Shown piece after piece: positions 25,176 through 37,489 of a stretch of 64,000 bases of DNA. This stretch comes from Chelonoidis abingdonii. Lineage: Eukaryota > Chordata > Testudines > Testudinidae. Made by a program: the position numbers and the translations under genes. Under the pieces are notes generated by a model, which saw only the letters and a list, made by a program, of their open reading frames with translations, made no database searches and had not been told where the DNA came from. The first letter of the stretch is position 1, and each line of letters starts with the position of its first letter. The DNA is taken from contig NC_133770.1 of NCBI RefSeq assembly GCF_003597395.2, forward strand, positions 202,419,735-202,483,734, read 5' to 3'.

Positions 25176-26285
25176 TTTTTTTCCCTACTGTCTCAACCTA
25201 TATGAAGCAAAATCAGGTTCTTTCCTTGTCTAGCTACTGAAAAATGCAAAGCAAAAAGGACTGTTCTTCAGCATTCGAAATGTAATGTAGATAAAACTGG
25301 CTTTATTGTGGCAAGAGGCTATACCTTAACTTGGAAGAGCTACCACTTCTCCGTAATCATGACAAGATCTGATTGATTCCTGACAAGTGACAGGAATTAT
25401 GTGCTGTGCACATTTTGTTATAGAAAGCAGCGAGCAGACTAATCAGTAGAAATAAATTCTTTTGTATTTTAAATAAGACCTGTCTTTTGGAGTTTAAAGA
25501 TAACTTTAATGAGAGTTCATTTGAATTTTTAGTGTATGCAATTTGAATGATGAAGTAATCCCAAAGAACCATTGTGAGTGGGTGGTAAAAGGAAATACTA
25601 CTTTGCATTTTCTTCGTTTAAGACCTATTTTTTTAAAAATTAATCTTACATGGAACTAGTTAAGAAAAACAGTTATAGATTGAAGTAACTTAGAAACAGA
25701 TGTTAAATAGTTAAGTTTCTAGTTGTTACAGAATTTACACTTCATAGCCTAATGAAAAAAATGAACTGAATTTTATGCTTATTTTATGGAGGAGGTCAAG
25801 CTAGATAGTCGTCATAGACTTGAAATTAATGAATTAATGTTTTCCATCAGTAAGATATTTCTGAGAAGGTCATGTACAGTTTTTTATTGCTTCAGAATTT
25901 ATGTATTGAGCTTTTTACAATTATGTTAATGTTTAATCCTGTAGGTGTATAGGAAAGCAGCAAGATTGTGTTTTCTCTGCACAGAGGGAATGAGCAGAGA
26001 TAAAAACAGAAAAGGGTTTGGGCCTTGGACTGAGGGGCCCTTCATAAGCCTGGGAATGAGGCTGAAAGGGTCAGTGAGTTGGTTGTATAAGATAGTTGCA
26101 ATACCCCCTTTAGTGTAAGACAGCCAAGTCCTTTGAGACAAATAGTGATTGTTACAGAGCAAATAAGGCAGCCTGAGAGAAGAGAACTGAAGCATATTTG
26201 TTTGGAACTAGTGTCTACTGTGTTTAGAGCCTCAATGCTGGTAGTGATGGAAGAGGGAAAGTGCTAGTTTAGCCTTATCGTCAAT
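25176..26285. other. AT-rich unique DNA
   Basis: Nothing recognised. Confidence 0.4.
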
Positions 26286-26678
26286 GGCAAGTCTACACTT
26301 AAAATACTGCAGCAGCATCACTTCAGTGTAGACACTCGCAACAGTGATAGGATAGATTCTCCAATTGTTGTGGTTAATCCACCTCCCCAAAGGGTGACCA
26401 GACAGCAAGTGTGAAAAATCAGGACAGAGGGTGGGAGGTAATAGGAGCCTGTATAAGAGAGAGCCAAAAATCAGGACTGTCCCTATAAAATCAGGACATC
26501 TGGTCACCCTACCTCCCCAAGAGGCAATAACTAAATCAGTGGAAGAATTCTACTGTTGACCTAGCACTGTCTATACTGGCGGGTTAGGTTCGCATAGTTA
26601 AATCTCTCAGGAGTGAAGATTTTTTACATTCCTGAGAATGGTATCTATGCTGATGTAAGTTTCCAGTGTGGACCAGCC
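26286..26678. mobile_element. GTCTACACT-type MITE, split by a hAT MITE
   Basis: The left end GGCAAGTCTACACT (26286-26299) and the right end AGTGTGGACCAGCC (26665-26678) are imperfect inverted repeats (11 of 14). The interior is interrupted at 26390-26511 by a hAT MITE with its target duplication. Non-coding; probably Harbinger-related by its ends. Confidence 0.6.
26390..26511 (-). mobile_element. hAT-type MITE, 122 bp (inverse of the 19.3-kb copy)
   Basis: The ends AAGGGTGACCAGA and TCTGGTCACCCTA are inverted repeats. A perfect 8-bp duplication CCTCCCCA flanks it (26382-26389, 26512-26519). Internal sequence is the reverse complement of the element at 19318-19442. Confidence 0.9.
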
Positions 26679-29600
26679 ATGAAGGCCAACAAGAAGCATT
26701 ACTAACCCAAAATCCTAATGGAGATCTTGTTGCCAAGAGAGAAGGGGTCTGGGTAAAGAGTGGTGCTCATTAGAGATTTCATACACAACTTAATTTTGTT
26801 GGAAAATGCTTATTCAGTAAAACAAAATGTTTTGCTGGATCTATTGGAGATGCAATAAAACGTTCATAGAAACAAATCAGACTTTGGGGAATAGGCAAAG
26901 CCTCTCTGGCTCCCAGATCTGGAAGGTTGCAGTGGGGGCAGTGTGGCTGAGCTGTCTGCTTCTCTAACTGCAAGGTTGGAAGGTTCTTGTCAATTAAATT
27001 TGCAATATACTTGCCTGAGGGCAGCCATGAAACTAAATAACCCAGTTTTGCTTCTCCTTTTCCCTGAAATGTTTTTTGATGTTTCATCTCATTTCTTCAA
27101 AACCATGAAAAAGTCACAGAAAGGGATTTCCCCTTTAGCAAAGTATGGTTTCTAGGTGGAATTTTTGTTTACCAAGAGAAGGTGGAGTTTTGGCTTTGCT
27201 ACAATCCATTATACTACTTCTTTTCTCCTCCATTAACATCCAATGAGGGAATTGGAGGCTGTGTCTGCATTCACTTGGAAAGAAGGTAAGCACGATGGGG
27301 TACATGGTGTTTCCCATCCTTGGTCACCTGAGGAATTGCGTACTCTTCTTTTAGTGTTCACTTGTAAAATTCAAGCCCCCTCCACCAGCACCTGTTCAGT
27401 GCAACACAGCAGTCCTAATCTCTGTGACCTTCAGCCTCTGTTCATCGGGGCCCAAGAGGAAAAGAAATCTCTTCCCTGGGATCTCCTTCAGTATGGACAA
27501 AATTATCCCTATTCTCTTCCCCACTGTCCCTTTATTCCTGCCTTTTATCAAGCTAGTAGGCTAATGGGCCAATTCATTCTTTAACTCCTCCAGAATCTGA
27601 TTAGCTCATTTCTCCCTATTTCTTCAATCAGCTGTTGCTGAGGAAAGTAAGTGAAGCTACAGAGATCAGAGTCCTGACTCATCTATCAGGACTCATCAGT
27701 CTGCCACAGTAAGTTACTACAGGAAATAACCAGAAATTTACTGGGCATCTCTTTTCCTTGCTTCCTTCCACTGGGAAAAAGATCCCAGAAAAGCAACAGA
27801 TCTACTACTTTTCCTTTATGTAGGAAGAAAAAGGCGATACTGTATTGGTCTCCAATAGTTTTTTTCCACTGCAGTGTAATGAAGTGGAGGCAGGTCTGAA
27901 TGTTGTCAATGTCATGTATCCATTGGCCAAAACCTTGTGTAAGGAATATTTAATGGGATCTGGGAGACTGCAGTACTGGTTGTGGAGTGACCAAAGGTGC
28001 TGCATGCACTAATTCTGGTTCATAGTCCTATCACAATCAAAATGTATGTAGATCTCTGGCAACTAACACTGGCTGTTTGTTCAGGTCCAGCAGGCAAGAC
28101 TATCTCCTTAATTTGGAGGAGTTATACATGGTTAAGGTGACAGTAATGATGATGATCCCAGTGAAGTGAGTACTGTAGACAATACAGTTTCTGTGAAAGG
28201 CTGTGATGCTACAGAATCTATATAAACAACTTGTCACCACTGAGACATTCTCCTCTAAAAATGGGATGTGAAAAATAATCTGTGGGACTGTAACTCCATC
28301 ACAGACCAATGTAACTAAATGACAATCTTCTTGATACAACCTCCTATCCCATTTCTGACCTTTTTTGTAGATGTTTTTCCTTGCTGTGTCTTTTTCTTTA
28401 CCCTAATACTGGCTTTCCCCTTGAGTGTTCAGTTTACCTTATAAATGTTACAGTGCTGGAAAAATGTTCCAACTGGCCTAATTAGCATCTAATACAGTTC
28501 AATAAAATTTAGCTCTCAATTAGTCACACAGTCTCCTTGTCAATGTGCAAAATAAAAAAAAACACAATATTTTAATCTCTTTATACCAAGATTCTCTGAG
28601 GTTACAGAAGTGGATTAAAAATATTTTATCAAAGATATCAAGTCTGCTGAATGTGCTCTTGTAACTCCAACCAGTTGGGAGTATCTTCATGTTAGGAAAT
28701 AAAATGAAAGAGGGGTGTGGGGAAGAAGTAGCATCATTAGAAAGTTGCATGATCTGGTGTCAATACAATTTGAAATAATCAGCATTTGTGCTTTTTAGAA
28801 AGAGGCCTTTATGTATCAGAACTGCTTTCTAAGCGAGTTTTTTTTTAAAACACTGCTGTAAGTTGTTTGTTCCATTCACAGCTGGTCTCTCAAACAGATA
28901 TTCATTAGGCATATGTTTTCAGTAAGAATAAAAGGGCAAATGTTGAAATATTTGTCATCTAACATCAAAAAATATGATTGTCAAAATGTTAGTGCGCTCT
29001 TCTTCTGGAGCTGGTGCTGCCTATGCTAAAGATTATTCTAGTAAAAGAAAGAAGCACAATAATACTAGAGCTGAATAAAATTCATAGCAAACTATTGAAT
29101 CAACTTTCTCATTTTTCCTTCCACAATATGTTCACAAATAACCTTTTCCTCTTCAGAATCTATTCGTGTAATTTAAAGCATGCTCTGTAATTAATTGTGC
29201 TGTGTAATTTTGTTTTGTCTGTTCCTATTGTGTGACTGGTCACCTTTCTCACATGACATGTTTTATTCTGATTGGTCAATGTCCTTGTACTGAAGGTGTG
29301 TGTGTGTTACCCAAAAAGATTTCCCTTTTAGTGGCTTTGAATATCTTAGCCTTTATTCATGGGGAATGTGTAGAGAAAATCAGAGTTGGAAACAAATTAA
29401 GTTATTTTCATATTCTGTTGTGTTCAGGTTTTTAAAATACTGCAGACAAATGATATAATCTTTTGTTACAATAACTATCTTTTAGCTCTCTCATGATGAA
29501 GGGTTTTGGCTATATAGATAATGTGCAGTACAGAGGCCTGTTCCATCTGATATGGTGACATTATCCAGTTCCTGCAGCTTTACAACATAACAGATGCTAA

Positions 29601-29864
29601 AAGTGTAAGTAATGATTCTATGTTGTTGTAGTTTTTTATATCTCAGGAAGAGATGGAAAAGATCAGGACTACTCATGTTCTATCCACTTTGTTCATTTGG
29701 CCAGATGTTAGTGATAGTATGAGTGTCCACATTTTTCCATTCAATGGCAGCATTGGTTACTTCACTTCTAATTCACCTTTGAGCAGATTTTAGCTGCCAT
29801 CCTGATCATTGTGTGTATGACCCAATAGGGGTCACAATGTTCTAGGATAGCATTAAAATTTAGT
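26679..29864. other. Unique non-coding DNA
   Basis: 3.2 kb without a recognised gene or repeat. Open frames up to 113 codons (27243-27584) show no domain. A (GT)5-type run occurs near 29298. Confidence 0.45.
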
Positions 29865-30003
29865 TAATTGGCAGGGTCTGATGAAATTGACTCTAAGGTA
29901 CTTCAGAAACTAACTGATGCCATCTTTGAACCATTAGTGATTATCTTTGAGAACTAATGGAGGATAGGTGAGGTCCCCTAGGACTGGAAAAGGGCAAATG
30001 CAA

Positions 30004-30044
<41 letters not shown>

Positions 30045-30143
30045 GGGGAATCAAAGATGACCTGGGGACTTACAGACCAGTCACCCTAACTTCAATACTT
30101 GGAAAGATAGTGGAACAAAGTATTAAACAATCAATTTGTAAAT
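29865..30143 (+). mobile_element. CR1 LINE fragment
   Basis: CR1 text is clear: 'aggactggaaaagggcaaa', 'acagaccagtcaccctaac', 'ttcaatacttggaaagat' and 'ttaaacaatcaatttgtaa', as in the 37.5-kb copy. The segment between the first two has become a CT microsatellite. Truncated on both sides, on the right by the palindromic hAT MITE. Confidence 0.85.
30009..30041. repeat. (CT)n microsatellite
   Basis: About 16 uninterrupted CT units within the CR1 fragment. Confidence 0.95.
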
Positions 30144-30151
30144 GCCTAGTG

Positions 30152-30475
30152 AAGGGATCGGTAATTTTTGGCATGTGGCTTGCCAGGGTAAGCACCTTGG
30201 AGGGCCGGGCCAGTTTGTTTACCTGCTGCGTCCACAGGTTTGGCTGATTGAGGCCCCCACTGGCTGCGGTTTGCCACTCCAGGCCAATGGGGGCTGCGGG
30301 AAGCAGCGCAGGTTGAGGGATGTACTGGCCACTGCTTCCCACCGCCCCCATTGGCCTGGAGTAACCATGGCCAGTGGGAGCTGCCAAACCTGCGAACGCT
30401 GCAGGTAACCAAACTGGCCTGGTCTGCCAAGATGCTTACCCTGGCAAGCTGCATGCCAAAAGTTGCCAATCCCTG
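30152..30475. mobile_element. Palindromic hAT-type MITE
   Basis: It starts AGGGATCGGTAATTTTTGGC and ends with the inverse GCCAAAAGTTGCCAATCCCT; the whole element is a near-complete palindrome, with 'ccaggccaatgggggctgc' (about 30281) mirrored by 'cccccattggcctgga' (about 30345). Open frames on both strands are similar to each other for this reason. A target duplication is not clear. It is related in architecture to the MITE at 14940. Confidence 0.8.
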
Positions 30476-32204
30476 CTTTAGATGCTAGTGCTTCTTCTGC
30501 ACAGACTACAGATGCAGCCACTGTGACACCTCACCCATGCACTCCTGTTTCTTACAGTTCTGCTTGTGCTTTTCCATGACCTATACGCATGATGTCTCTT
30601 AAGAATGTATCATGTTACTGAAATAATGGTGTGTCTGTGTCCTGACTGGATGACATTAAACTCATACTATGCAGTTGGCTCAACATGATTAGGAATTAGC
30701 TAGCGGAATGACAGAAGGCAGTATGTCCAGGTGCAGCACAGGTGTAGCTGAGTCTAATGGTAACAGGGCAGTTAATGGGCAGAAAAGATAGATGCACATG
30801 CAGTATGCTTTTGAGGTTGCTTCCTGCCCCCAATTCATCAATAGGTGGTAGGGGAGAATTCATTGAGAGGGCAGCTTACTTGTTGGTTTCCCCCAACTTG
30901 AGCCCTACTCAGCTTAATTCCTTATCCTGCCTTCATAATCAACTTTCATCTTTTGAAATAAAGTATTTTTAAAATACAGATCACAAGAAACAAAGCATGC
31001 TAAAAGCTGTTAGGAGTATTTAATGGTGCTTATAAACACTCCTGTGAAATGTGCTTGATGCTTATGAACATCCTTATTTACAATAGAAATTTGTACCCCA
31101 CAGAATATGGGGTAATATGTGTTTCTGCGTCAGTCCTGAATGCAAAATAAGTGGAGATCTTCCTTTCAAGAATATTGACCGAATTTGCTGCCTCCTCCAA
31201 AAATTTTTTTTAAAAAAGGATGGGCGGGGGGAGGGAGAATAATTTTCTTCTACTTGGGCATTCTCACTAAGCCTACCACAACTCAGTTCTTTAGGACCCT
31301 TTCTACACAATCTGTCCCCTCTAGGTGGTTTATATACTCCCTTGTGTACCCAAGAAGCAACAATGGGGTTAATAAAGGCAGCAGGAAATGCACGAAAAGG
31401 AGATGATGATAGCTGCTATAAAGATTGCTAAATCACAAGGGAGAAGACTGGCTGAGGGAGCTAGTAATGAGACTGTTGCCTAATAAAGGAGCTAGTAGCA
31501 AGGGTATTGAGTTTTAATCTGGTTTAGTTATATTTCTGTTAAATGTCTCTGAATATTTTCCCCATCAGTATTCATAGTAAGTTCATATCACTCTTCTAAC
31601 GCATCAAATACTTCACTTGTCCTGAATTGAAAAAGTTGCTGAGAGGAACTCAGCCCCATAATCTCACCACCACCACATACATGTTGTAACTTTCAAAGGA
31701 ATAAATGGAAGTTTAGCCCTTAACTTCTATTGGAAATCAATGAGTTAGGTGCATTACTTCCATTTGTGCTTTGGAAAATCTCTGCCAAGAAGACACAATT
31801 AAGACAACATTTTCTTTAAGTTCTAGCCCTGCCACTCAGGGGTGTACTCATCTAGATCTTATTCTAGGATTAGGTCCAAAGAGTACAGAAATCCCCACAT
31901 TGTAGCTTCCTGAGTAGGACTCTAATTTTTCCAAATCAGTGTTTGCGGCCTTCCCCACACATAACATTTATGTTTCTGTATTGCACCCAGTCCTTCTTGT
32001 CTATATACTACACATTTTAGGATGGCTACATTTAAAGGGTGTTGAAGAAAAAATTAGACTATATTAAAACTCCCTGAACACTTGGGGTGAGGTTGCTCTA
32101 GTTATAATTTTTAAAATATAGATTGATTTATTTTTTATGTGCCAGATCCTCAGCTACTAAACATCAACACGTTCCATAACAGATATTCTAATCACTTAGG
32201 TCAG
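30476..32204. other. Unique non-coding DNA
   Basis: Nothing certain. About 31690-31800 may be an old palindromic repeat ('ggaaatcaatgagttaggtgc'). Confidence 0.35.
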
Positions 32205-32305
32205 GGGCTGTCTTTTTCCTGTGTCTGCAGGTGACCTAGAGCCCAATGCTGTCCTCGTACATTACTGGGGATCCTAAGCAATACCACAGTACAGACAAAT
32301 AATAA
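32205..32305 (+). repeat. Ancient LINE/SINE-tail repeat
   Basis: The block 'aggggctgtctttttcctgtgt...tactggggatcctaagcaatacca' matches a well-spread amniote repeat tail ('ggggctcctaggcactac' type). A second copy is at 46256-46365. Confidence 0.5.
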
Positions 32306-35300
32306 GAGACTTCAGTGAAGCTGTGCTCATTTACACTAATTGAGAGTCTGGCCCAGCAGTTAGAGAGAGCACTTTTCCCCAAAAGTATCAATAGAAAGAG
32401 TTTGTCAGAAAAGAACCCAAAAAAATCACCCCAACTACCTTTTGCTAACATGCCAATCCTCTCCCTCCTATAAACACTAAAAGATTCAGTGAGAGGATAA
32501 TAAAATAGACATAAATGTATGCTAAAATAGCCAACAGACTTGTAATGGACATTAAATCAATTATTTATCTAGCATCTGGTCAATGTGTAAGTGGGAAGGA
32601 AGTTGTAGGTTTATATTACAGATAAAAAGGTTGCTGTAAGCTCTTTCTTCTGTGATTTAGAAATAGTATGGATCCTGTATCGGTGTTAAAGATAAACATT
32701 TACAATGTCCGACAGTTATGAAATCATGTGGGAATTATGGTCCTATTCTGAGTGATAAGCTGTGAAGGCTCTCTATTATCTTGCTACTTTTCATAGAGGG
32801 GGAGTCATCTGTAGGATATAGCCAAGGCTCTGCCGCTGTGGCTGGGATCAATTTTGTGGTGGGAAGGGAGGTGGGAAAGGTTACCTTACACTGTGTCTCA
32901 GTGTAGGAAATGGTGTTGAAACACTACCCTCTCTTAAATCGTTTCAAAAAACACTTAGGACAAATTATAATTTTGGCAAATAGACGTGATATAAACCGAG
33001 TAGAAGGAATGGTTCTTGTTTTGAGGTGCTCCCACCAAAAACATCAGATGTTAAGCTCCTGAGAAACTCAGTGACTTTTGCATGCTGGAAACCTTGTCTA
33101 AAATCACTGAGACTATATTTGCCAAATGTAATGTACATTGCTTTGAATTCAACCTAAAAATGATTATATGTATTTATTACCAGTGTAGCATTGTTCATTG
33201 TATGTAAAACATCCCTCAAACTCCTTAAGCCACCATAAAATTTCCAATACTCAAGAAACCGAAACATTAAAATTTGGATTATAGAAAAAGTGATGGGAAT
33301 GGGAGAGAGTAAATGGAAGTCAAAAAGAAATCTTTTAGGATTTACACAATGCAAAAATACCAAACTCAATAGCCCACTCTCTATTACGTACTGCCTCCTT
33401 TGGTATACAGCTATGGTACACTGTACTGGAACCTGACCATTCACATATATTTGGCTTGTCCTAGTATAGATCGGGGTGAAGGAATGTTGTAACCAGGGAA
33501 TGGGAAGATCCCAGGCAAATCTGACCTCAAGCTGTGTGCTGTTTGGAAGGAGATGATCTTGCCAGAGGAAAGGAAAACACAAGTTCCAACAACACATAGC
33601 TGGAGCTATTTACAATCCAGACAATTAAAAACTGGAGTTTCTGATCTTGTGTGCTTTCTCACAACCCAAGAAATTGAAGAGTTGGCTTCTGCTTCTGCAG
33701 TGGCTGTGGTAGTCTCCTCCTTTTCCCACTCTGGTTGCCACTTGAGGTTCTACCCACTTACTTGAAAGCGTGCCTTTGCCTCCAGGCTCTCCTATCTGCA
33801 ATCAAAGAATGGCCTGTTTGCTTTCCTCCCAGCATCCTATCTTACCCCACTTTATCTCCACCATTAAGACCTGGCTACCAAATCTCTTTCCAACTAAATC
33901 ATTCCATTCCAATAACCTGTTTACACTCTTCACTCACATTTTAAGTGTCAGCACCTGTTTCTGCTTTCTTTATATCTTCCATCTACTCTTGTACCTCCAG
34001 CTGTGGGTAGACCTTGGTCTATATAGAGGACTGTTGGCACTGCTCATGAATAGCTTCTACTCTTACCAGCAGTTCCATATAAGCAGAACATATATGCAAA
34101 GATAGGACATCTGTTGTAGGCTGGCTTACACCCATACACCAAATTATTCTGAAATGGTTGTTTTTCTTTAGTGACAACCCCAAATATAACAAAATTCAGC
34201 AAGGAGCAGTGGGAGCCATATATGACAACAAAAATAACAGTCCTGCCCACAACCGGGAATGGAAAAGATTATTGCAGACTTAAGCCCCAAAATGTGATCA
34301 ATGATTTTCACCTCTACTACTGATGAAAGTCACCATCACACATGAATTTTATGGGCTGTGCTCCAGGCAAAGGTTCTGACTGTATAATGGTGCCTCACTG
34401 TAGTCCATCTGGTAAATCCAATGGCAAGTGCCCATCAGTCATCGCTCAACATAGTATTTTAACACATGCAGTAAATACTCAGTGTTTCCTTTCAGCTACA
34501 AAATGGTAAAACCAGAGATTCCAATCTTCAATTAATCTTTGCAGGCGTAATAAAATAGGGTGAAAAAATCCCTCCAGTTTGCTATCACTTGCCCATAAAT
34601 TTTATCTTACTGTTATTACAGTGCAGCTTCAGTTCTCCCTGTTTGTTTTGATAAGTCACTTCACCTTTTTAAATCGGACTGTCTGAAAACTGTTTCTAAA
34701 AGGTCAAGGTGTTTTGTGAGGAGAAATTAAAAAGAAAAAGCTAAATAATAATTAGGGAGAAATGGGTCTTTAAGTTAGGGGCCATTAGCAGTGATGCTAT
34801 TGCTATAGATTTTGCTCTTTTTAACTCTGACATTTTATCTGAACTTTAAAGTGTCAAAGTAAGGAGGCAAGCAGTGATCCTGGTTTAATACATGAACTAA
34901 TGTACAGTGTTTCTTTCTATTTACTTTGTAATAAACTTTTAGTGAACTTCAATGAATATTGGCTTTTACTGCTCAGGTCTAATAGAGTGAATCAAAGCAA
35001 AAGTAGCTGTGGCAGACTTACACTGCATCGGTAATGAAGAAAGAGAAAATCACATTAGATTAAGGTTTGTGTTGGATTACTTACTTTAGGATATTTATGT
35101 TAATGATGACAATGTGGTGTTGCAATTAAATAATATAAAGCTTGTTCATCCACAAGGTCCTTATTTCTATTACTTCATCATTACAAAGGAGTATAGTCAA
35201 TACAAAATCTAGCCACTTTTGTTTAAAAGGCTAAATGTTGTAGGGTGTGTGGGTCCACCCGCCCCCTCTGCTCTCCATTGCTTTGTAAAAGACCTGCACA

Positions 35301-35900
35301 AAGACAAGGGGAAATAAATTGAAGGAACAGTCAAAGTTATAGCACACAAAAGTACCATAAATAAACTGGAAAATATAAGTGTTCTCTACTCAATCTCTTT
35401 TTCATTTGTTGTAATATTAGGTAGTACCTGCAACAATAGTAGTTAAAAATTGTTCAAGGGAAATCTGACTTTTTTCCCCGTTAGGCTTCATTTAAGTTGC
35501 TGAATATCTCTCTCAACAGAGGGTTTTTTTCCCCTTTGTCACAGACACTACAAATGTGTGTAGCTTTTGGGGGGGGGGGGCACGGAGGGGGAAGAACATG
35601 GACAGATGGTGCTTATGCAACCTGGTGAGAAAAGTAACTGTTTTCCTTATGCTACTATGATTATGTTTACACTGCACAATTATATCAGGAAAGTAGGCAG
35701 TAAATAATCATCAAGCAGAAGGTACAATACACATCGCAGATTATAAAAATATAACATCAAAAATTGAATGGGCTTATTAAGAAAACAAAGTTGGTTCGCA
35801 GAACTATTGCTAACATTACTCTAGCTAAGGATTTGCAATATTTTTCTTAGCACAGAGAAGGTTGCTGATTATGAAGCAACTGACATCTAATTTCTTGTTT
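32306..35900. other. Unique non-coding DNA
   Basis: 3.6 kb without recognised genes. A 147-codon minus-strand frame (33154-33597) and a 111-codon plus frame (33770-34105) have no recognisable domain, no splice context that I trust and no repeat identity. A G-run lies at 35569-35580. Confidence 0.45.
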
Positions 35901-35924
35901 CTTAATAGCAAATACTCATTTATT

Positions 35925-37489
35925 TACTACCAAAAGGAGGCCGCCAGACAACTCTCCAATACCAAATTCTACAGGCCACTTCCCTCAGATCCCACTGAGG
36001 AATACACTAAGAAACTGCACCATCTACTCAGGACACGCCTACAATCTAACACTGGAATCAAAATCAACAATACGACCTAGTGCCCCAGACCAGAGAGTTC
36101 ATTCTGTCTACTACGCCAAAGTCCACAAACCACGAAATCCTGGACGCCCATTCGTCTCGGGGATCGGCACGTCTCACTGAGAGGAACTGTCTTGGATTAT
36201 GTGGATCGTCACTCAGACCATGCCACCAGCATCTCCCAGCTTTCGTCCCGTGAACACTGATTTCCCGATGGAAGACATACAAAGCAATTCGGTCACCGTC
36301 CCAGAAACACCATCCCTATGCCACCATGGATGTAAGGCTCTCGAAAACAAATCCCACCATACACAAGATGGGAATACAAGGCTGTCAGTGAACAGTATCC
36401 TGATGAGCCACAGACAAACGTGGCCTGACGCTCTGTGCCTTAACTCACACACATCAATATTTCAAATTTGATGACAATATTCTCCAGATGCAGTGGATCT
36501 GCTATGGGCAAACCCGCAAGGCCCACAATATGCCAATATTTTATATAGCTGACCTGAACTAAACGCTTCCTCAGCTCTCGTCCACTCACGCCCTTCTCTA
36601 CTACCTACATTACAGACATCTCTCATCCATGGACCCATGGAACGGAGACTAGAAAAATCATCTATGGATTTCAAGCCAACTCTCACCAACCACATCAACT
36701 CAGCTGGCATCCAATCTCAAGACGGGAAGGTCCACTTCACTAGACACCATGGGTGCCAAAATAAGTGATGGTCACCATACACACACCCTAATCGGAGAAA
36801 CTACCAACCGTGCTCGTGCCTCACCTTCAGCCTCCACGTCATCCTGGCGACATCACACATCCTTGCTCTACCAGCCCCAAGCACCTGAGTACAACCGCAT
36901 CTTCTCTAACCCCTCAGACAGGAGACCGAACACCTACAAAAGGTCTCCACCCAAGGCCATTTCTCATACACTCACATACCTGCACACGAGAAATAAAGGA
37001 ACAGATCAACAGGAGCCAGATGTGACCCAAGAGCCTCTATCTGCAGAGACAAACCCAAGAAAAAGAAATCAACAGACTCCACTGGCCAATCAATACAGCT
37101 CGCAGCTAAAACCTCCTCTCAATCATCAGCAGGGATCTACAACCCATCCGGACAATGATCCCACACTTTCACATCTTGGGGCAGGCCAATCCTTGCCCAC
37201 AGACAACCCCTGCCAACTCTGAAAGTTATTTTTGCACGCAGCAACTGCACACCGCGACCCCATAGAACTCTAGCTCAGGAACACAATCCATGCAACAAAC
37301 CTCGATGCCAGCTCCCCACATATCTACACGCGACACCATCACAGGCCCTACACCAGATCAGCCACATCACAAGATTAGTCCTCACTACTGGCACGTCCAC
37401 AATGTAATATATGCCCAAGCCCCAAAATAATAGCCCTGTCCCCTCGCATATACATGCCAACTGGACAGTCTCTACGGAAAAGGATGAAT
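35925..37489 (+). pseudogene. Penelope-like retroelement, reverse transcriptase part (5' segment)
   Basis: Penelope-like elements encode a reverse transcriptase fused to a GIY-YIG endonuclease. Translation near 35940-36075 gives EAARQLSNTKFYRPLP followed by SDPTEEY, the 'R.L....YY..L..DPT' entry motif of this RT family. At 36118-36171, in another frame (stop at 36078), comes KVHKPRNPGRPFVSGIGT, the conserved H-P-G-R-P-I/F-V-S-G motif. Downstream the coding text is scattered over frames with many stops. The end (37463-37489) reads TGQSLRKRMN-like, which belongs to the GIY-YIG part, then CR1 breaks in. Clearly dead: frameshifts, stops and an insertion. The 157-codon frame at 36749-37222 lies inside it and is a remnant or shadow. 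Confidence 0.8.

Noticed and set aside
30070..30521. Four overlapping frames of about 90-107 codons
   Set aside because: By-products of the palindromic hAT MITE at 30152-30475.
33154..33597. 147-codon minus-strand frame
   Set aside because: No domain, low-complexity hydrophobic runs, no promoter or splice context; could be chance. Kept only as a note.
35569..35580. G-run as G-quadruplex regulatory site
   Set aside because: Single homopolymer without the four spaced G-tracts of a normal quadruplex motif; no gene nearby.
36749..37222. 157-codon plus-strand frame as a gene
   Set aside because: Falls within the decayed Penelope-like element; composition rich in S/T/P/H does not match RT or GIY-YIG motifs in that frame.
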